A DNA stretch of 64,000 nt. It comes from Bacillus thuringiensis (GTDB taxonomy: Bacteria > Bacillota > Bacilli > Bacillales > Bacillaceae_G). Shown here one piece after another: positions 60,103 through 64,000 of the stretch (positions are counted from its first letter, which is position 1; every line of letters begins with the position of its first letter). A model generated the notes under the pieces. That model ran no database searches and was not told the DNA's origin. It saw nothing but the letters and a program-made list of their open reading frames with translations. The position numbers and the translations under genes were made by a program. The stretch lies in contig NZ_CP012099.1 in the NCBI RefSeq assembly GCF_001182785.1, positions 4,338,501 through 4,402,500 of the forward strand, in the 5' to 3' direction.

Positions 60103-60338
60103 TTTTGTCCCCCCTTTTATCCCTGCTCTAAAGGACTGTATCTATACGTTACAAATCCTATAAGAGTCCGTCCCGCGTGAAGTTCACTCTTAGTAGAATT
60201 ACATTTCCTATCGTTAGAAAATCCACTCAATATGGCTTGCTAATTTTATATATATTAAGGGAGGGAGAAAAAAATGATACAAGCTACTATGAATTTTTTT
60301 ATTGTATACTTTACTCATTACTAAAGGGAGGTATCTGA

Positions 60339-60536
60339 ATGTTTGAATATAAATTCGTAAAAGTCGAATTTCATTGGGGGCTCACTCGCTCAAAACTAGC
60401 TGAAGACTACCAAGAAATTATTCAAGAACATGCTAGAGATGACTGGAGGTTCGTACAGATTGTTGCCCCTACGATTGGCAGTTCTAGACAACCTGAATAT
60501 TTCGATCTCATATTTGAAAAGAAAATATCACTATAA
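60339..60536 (+). CDS. DUF4177 family small protein
   Basis: A 65-residue soluble protein, pattern FEYKFVKVEFHWG, EDYQEIIQEHARDDWRFVQIVAP and YFDLIFEK, which fits DUF4177. SD AAGGGAGG before ATG 60339. It is the only plus-strand gene inside the thrS-ytxC-dnaI-dnaB cluster. Function unknown. Confidence 0.8.
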   Translation: MFEYKFVKVEFHWGLTRSKLAEDYQEIIQEHARDDWRFVQIVAPTIGSSRQPEYFDLIFEKKISL

Positions 60537-60570
60537 TACAAAAGAGCAAGCTTCTCAGCTTGCTCTTTTA
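60537..60570. terminator. Bidirectional terminator, DUF4177 gene and dnaI
   Basis: AAAAGAGCAAGCT / AGCTTGCTCTTTT palindrome between convergent genes. Confidence 0.9.
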
Positions 60571-61506
60571 CTTATGACGACGGTTTTTCCCACCAATTGG
60601 AATTGGTTTCGCTAAATATTTAATTCGTTCCATAATACGTGCTGCCTTCATTTCTTCAGCCTCACCACGCTGTGTATACGTTAAATGATGTTCCAGTTGT
60701 TTAAAATCAAAATTAGACGTAAAGAACGTCGGTAAGTTTTCTAACATACGGAATTGCAAGATTGCACCAAGCACATCGTCACGCACAAAGCTCGACATCG
60801 CTTCTGCCCCGATATCATCTAACATTAGAACTTGTACGCGTTTAACCGCATCAATTTTTTCGCCAATCGAATTATCTTGAATCGAACTTTTAATTTCACG
60901 TAAAAATTCCGGGAAGTATACGAGCATCGAACTTATTTTCTTTCGAGCAAGCTCGTTCGCAATTGCTCCTAAAAGGTAAGTTTTCCCTACACCAAATTTA
61001 CCGTACAAATATAAACCTTGTGCTTTTTTTCCTGGTTCATATGTACTTAAAAATTCATTCGCTGCACCAATCGCATCGATACGTGCATTTAAATCAGAAG
61101 GGTCTAAGTTTTCCATAGTTGCCTGTAAAATATCCGTTGGCATATATACACTTTGAACGAGTTTTTCATATTTCTTTCTCTCGTCATATGCTACTTTTCT
61201 AACGCAGCGATCGTATTGAATATCAATCATTTTCCCTTGAATAACAAGCTTTGGCTCATACCCTTGCAGCATATTTTTACATGCACCCAAATCCGGACAA
61301 TCTACGCAACCTACACTTTGTCCAATATATTCATATAACTTCACAAGACTGCGCTCAATCATAGAAGTCGTTACTTCACCTTTATGTTCGTCTATAAATT
61401 CTTTCACACGCGGATGCGCCATTACTTCTGCCTTTAATACTTCATATCTATTTTTAAAGTTTTCATTTTCCATTAATTTTGTAAATGAATTTTGAATATG
61501 CTCCAT
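60568..61506 (-). CDS. dnaI: Primosomal protein DnaI, helicase loader
   Basis: A 312-residue AAA+ ATPase that loads DnaC helicase onto DNA. N-terminal zinc-type domain with CVDCPDLGACKNM near 80-92; Walker A GKFGVGKT near 168-175, Walker B VLMLDDIGAE near 232-241. B. subtilis DnaI has 311 residues. Follows dnaB by 34 bases. ATG 61506 after GAGGTGAGAA. Confidence 0.96.
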   Translation of the reverse strand: MEHIQNSFTKLMENENFKNRYEVLKAEVMAHPRVKEFIDEHKGEVTTSMIERSLVKLYEYIGQSVGCVDCPDLGACKNMLQGYEPKLVIQGKMIDIQYDRCVRKVAYDERKKYEKLVQSVYMPTDILQATMENLDPSDLNARIDAIGAANEFLSTYEPGKKAQGLYLYGKFGVGKTYLLGAIANELARKKISSMLVYFPEFLREIKSSIQDNSIGEKIDAVKRVQVLMLDDIGAEAMSSFVRDDVLGAILQFRMLENLPTFFTSNFDFKQLEHHLTYTQRGEAEEMKAARIMERIKYLAKPIPIGGKNRRHK

Positions 61507-61539
61507 TTTCTCACCTCAAAGAGCGTTCATTCTCTTCTA

Positions 61540-62949
61540 TTAATCACGCTTATATTTTTTTAACACTTCTTCTAATCGTTTTCGTTCATCTTCTAGCGTA
61601 CTTGCATCTTTTTCTACACTTACATCTTTCTTCGCTGTTTCTTTCTCTTGTTCTTTCGGCTCTTCTTCCTTAAGCCAATCTGGCACCATTTCTTTTCGTA
61701 CCGTTTTCTTCGCCGTACGGCCTTTTTTCTTCGTCTCAGCCCACTCTTGATATTGACGATTCTCTTCTTTCGCTAACGCCATCGCTTCCGCTACTGTGCC
61801 GACCTTTTTACGTGCCCAATGCCCAGCAATCTTCTCAACATACGTTTTCGCAAGTTTCATATCTGAGCGTAGCATAACGTAATAAATAAGTACATTCACA
61901 ACTCCTGGTGTCAATTTTTGATTAATCATGACATCTTCAACAATTTGCAAGTCCGCTTTCGTTGCCTCTGCACCACCAGAAATCTCTTTCAATAGTTGTT
62001 TTGGCGAGATTTCCTCTAGCTGCTTTATTAGCATCTCCTCTTGTGATGAAGGCTCTTTCTCTTTCATCGTACGTGCAGCATGAGGCTGTACTCTTTCACT
62101 TAGTACCGGTAATGCTTGACCATTTTCAAATTGATACCAATCGCGCGCTCCTTTTCTAAGCCTTTCCATATCAATTGTTTGCATCTCTGTCACCGCACCA
62201 AGAACGATATTTTGCATCGATAACACATCTACACCATACACGTAAGCAAGTGTTATAACGCAGTCTCTTACTTGATCTGTAATCGCCTTTTTAGGAACAA
62301 GAGCGGACAATCCATCTACAAATAAAGAGAAATCAAAGAAATCATTCCAAACTTTCGGAGCGTCTCCCTTCTCGTTACTTGGCATAGTTGTCGTTTTTGG
62401 AATACGAAGGTCTTCTTGCGCATGCTCAAGCTGTCCTGGATTAAACGAACCAAACACATCATTGAAAGAGCGCGTAACATTTTCATAAGAAGCAAAATCA
62501 AATTCTTCTTCTAAGAAATATTGCTTTACTTGATTATATTTTGTCCGACTCAATCGATTGTATAAAAAGATACTTAAAACAATATCATCAAAAAACTGCT
62601 TCGGAGATAAAGGTGGTTGCAATTCATATATGAACATTCGAATATCTTTTTCTTTCTTAATATATACCTTCAAAAGCCCAATTGCCTCTAACTTTACTCG
62701 TTCCTCATATATTTCAGGAAGTTGCATTTGCATAGTCACCATAAGGGAATGATGTGTATTCTCTTTTCCAAATACACGATCTTGCTCTAGCTCCCCCCAT
62801 AGTGTCATGTATAAGCTAAAAGCTCTACTACCTATTAACGGCTGATACAACATCGTTAATACTTTTCGGTCGTAATTATGCAGTAGCCCTTTCGCACTTA
62901 CTTTATAACGATCAATCGGCAATAGCTCCATCCATGATTGTTTTTCCAT
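61540..62949 (-). CDS. dnaB: Replication initiation and membrane attachment protein DnaB
   Basis: A 469-residue primosome protein (not the helicase; helicase is DnaC in Bacillus). Two winged-helix/DnaD-like domains: N part to about 150 with QPLIGSRAFSLYMTLW; DnaD/DnaB_2 domain near 300-400 with QIVEDVMINQKLTPGVVNVLIYYV. C-terminal tail is charged and low-complexity. It acts with DnaD and DnaI at oriC and restart. Confidence 0.96.
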   Translation of the reverse strand: MEKQSWMELLPIDRYKVSAKGLLHNYDRKVLTMLYQPLIGSRAFSLYMTLWGELEQDRVFGKENTHHSLMVTMQMQLPEIYEERVKLEAIGLLKVYIKKEKDIRMFIYELQPPLSPKQFFDDIVLSIFLYNRLSRTKYNQVKQYFLEEEFDFASYENVTRSFNDVFGSFNPGQLEHAQEDLRIPKTTTMPSNEKGDAPKVWNDFFDFSLFVDGLSALVPKKAITDQVRDCVITLAYVYGVDVLSMQNIVLGAVTEMQTIDMERLRKGARDWYQFENGQALPVLSERVQPHAARTMKEKEPSSQEEMLIKQLEEISPKQLLKEISGGAEATKADLQIVEDVMINQKLTPGVVNVLIYYVMLRSDMKLAKTYVEKIAGHWARKKVGTVAEAMALAKEENRQYQEWAETKKKGRTAKKTVRKEMVPDWLKEEEPKEQEKETAKKDVSVEKDASTLEDERKRLEEVLKKYKRD

Positions 62950-63101
62950 TCTTGCTTTTCCTTTCTCTCATCCAATCTATCCTCTACTTCATTCGCTCTA
63001 TCTTCATTATATAAATTCTTAGTGAAAAAGAGCTATTAGCTTACGCTTCTAGCTCTTTTATCCTATTACTTACGGTATGTAAAGAGAATAAAATACAACT
63101 T

Positions 63102-63563
63102 CTACTCTCTTTCTTTTTGCAGTATATCTTTTAATTCTTCAATAAATACATTTAAATCTTTAAATTGACGATATACAGAAGCAAAGCGTACGTAAGCAAC
63201 ATCATCAATATCGCGAAGTTCTTCCATAACAATTTCACCAATCATATCACTTTTCACTTCTGATATACCTAAATTACGCAGTTCACGTTCCACGCTTTGT
63301 GTTACTTCTTCTAATTGTCTTAAAGATACTGGTCTTTTTTCACACGCTTTAATTAAACCGCGTAAAATCTTTTCTTTATTAAACTCTTCTCTTGTGCCTT
63401 CTTTTTTAACAACGATAAGAGGTGACTCTTCTACCCTTTCAAAGGTCGTAAAGCGACTTAAACAACTTTCACACTCTCTTCTTCTTCGAATAGAGCGCCC
63501 CTCGTCTACCGGACGCGAATCTAACACTCTTGTACCATTATGAGAACAGGATGGACAACGCAA
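63102..63563 (-). CDS. nrdR: Transcriptional regulator NrdR
   Basis: A 153-residue ATP/dATP-sensing repressor of ribonucleotide reductase genes. Zinc ribbon CPSC (residues 3-6) and CESC (31-34), then ATP-cone ([31 protein letters not shown]). The start is TTG at 63563: AAGGAG is 8 bases upstream. An ATG three codons earlier is only 3 bases from that SD. In the speD-nrdR-dnaB-dnaI cluster. Confidence 0.95.
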   Translation of the reverse strand: MRCPSCSHNGTRVLDSRPVDEGRSIRRRRECESCLSRFTTFERVEESPLIVVKKEGTREEFNKEKILRGLIKACEKRPVSLRQLEEVTQSVERELRNLGISEVKSDMIGEIVMEELRDIDDVAYVRFASVYRQFKDLNVFIEELKDILQKERE

Positions 63564-63790
63564 TTCATTCACTCCTTTACACTATACTCTTTATTTTTCT
63601 CTACTCAATTCACCTAAAATATATATACAATATTATATAACTCATTCTAACTCTCTTACCACTTTAAGTTTCAGCGCATCACTTTATCATCTCATACTTA
63701 AAAATAAGATGGTATATAGGGCACTACCTCATTTGCAAGAGTCCAATTTATTCAACTAACAAGTACGTTATATTTTCCCTTTTTTATAAA
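63564..63790. other. Upstream region of nrdR, no gene
   Basis: AT-rich spacer with no supported ORF. Presumably holds the nrdR promoter. Confidence 0.35.
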
Positions 63791-63792
63791 CT

Positions 63793-63823
63793 AAAAAAGA
63801 GGTGCATTATACACCTCTTTACA
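63793..63823 (-). terminator. speD terminator
   Basis: AAAGAGGTGTATAATGCACC hairpin with TTTTTT on the minus strand. Confidence 0.85.
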
Positions 63824-63846
63824 TTTTAAATCAATTATGTTCTTTT

Positions 63847-64000
63847 TTAAAGAGCTTTTGTTTCTCTCTGCTTAATTTCGAAGCTACCAGTGCCTCGAGG
63901 AAGCTCGATGCTCTCACGCGTTTTCGCGTTTAAACCTTCTGCAATATATTCTGCAGCAACATTTGGATCAATACGATCCCCACAAGTATAAACATCAATA
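63847..64000 (-). CDS. speD: S-adenosylmethionine decarboxylase, 3' end
   Basis: The last 50 codons of the gene, truncated by the window end. They read [39 protein letters not shown] and end KQRETKAL, matching the C terminus of B. subtilis SpeD/SpeH type AdoMetDC. The enzyme makes decarboxylated SAM for spermidine. The stop TAA is at 63847-63849. The catalytic pyruvoyl serine lies outside the window. Confidence 0.93.

Overview
The window is a low-GC Gram-positive chromosome segment from the Bacillus cereus group (B. cereus, anthracis or thuringiensis type). The evidence is a complete NEAT-domain heme locus of the isdC/isdX1/isdX2/srtB/isdG kind, a collagen-like spore-surface type protein, two 155-157 bp bcr1-type repeats flanked by TTTAT, and core gene order matching Bacillus (lcfA-fadR-fadB-etfB-etfA-trxA-uvrC; infC-rpmI-rplT; thrS-ytxC-dnaI-dnaB-nrdR-speD). 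The sequence alone does not decide the species. Most of the window is ordinary chromosome, and I did not find a clear new multi-gene defence or mobile system.

Layout. 1-8.2 kb: yslB, uvrC, trxA and a FadR-controlled fatty-acid degradation operon. 8.4-9.7 kb: a collagen-like protein with about 18 copies of a 36-bp repeat. 10.1-13.2 kb: a Fur-type iron-siderophore binding lipoprotein plus a fused double permease, with no ATPase beside them. 13.2-15.4 kb: a bcr1 repeat, a TPR-like lipoprotein, a DinB protein and a small exported protein whose best start is out of frame. 15.4-20.6 kb: a two-component system followed by an ABC exporter operon with two ABC-2 permeases, a DUF4097 surface protein and an unlisted 53-residue membrane protein. 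22.6-31.1 kb: the heme-acquisition (isd) locus. Surface and secreted NEAT proteins take heme, SrtB anchors IsdC, an ABC importer brings heme in, and the IsdG oxygenase releases iron. Fur boxes sit at both transcription starts.

31.3-47.6 kb: a BrnQ-type transporter under a T-box, rluF-like, mutS2, polX, cvpA, zapA, rnhC, asnS, pheST, a TrmH-type methyltransferase and sspI. 47.8-55 kb: HD hydrolase, a second bcr1 repeat, a CPBP protease, an EmrA/EmrB-type efflux pair with a divergent TetR regulator, an M42 peptidase and a dUTPase. 55.4-64 kb: rplT-rpmI-infC with an L20-type leader and AUU start, thrS (T-box), ytxC, dnaI, dnaB, nrdR and the 3' end of speD.

Four T-box leaders can be read directly. 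Their specifier triplets lie just before a conserved ACCT: AAC (Asn) for asnS, TTC (Phe) for pheST, ACC (Thr) for thrS, and also ACC (Thr) for the BrnQ-type transporter. The transporter annotated for branched-chain amino acids therefore appears to be controlled by threonine supply. The other points of most interest are the hidden small membrane protein in the exporter operon, the UUCG-capped hairpin between isdX2 and isdE, a sortase-like tail on IsdX2, and the apparent frameshift at 15.05 kb.
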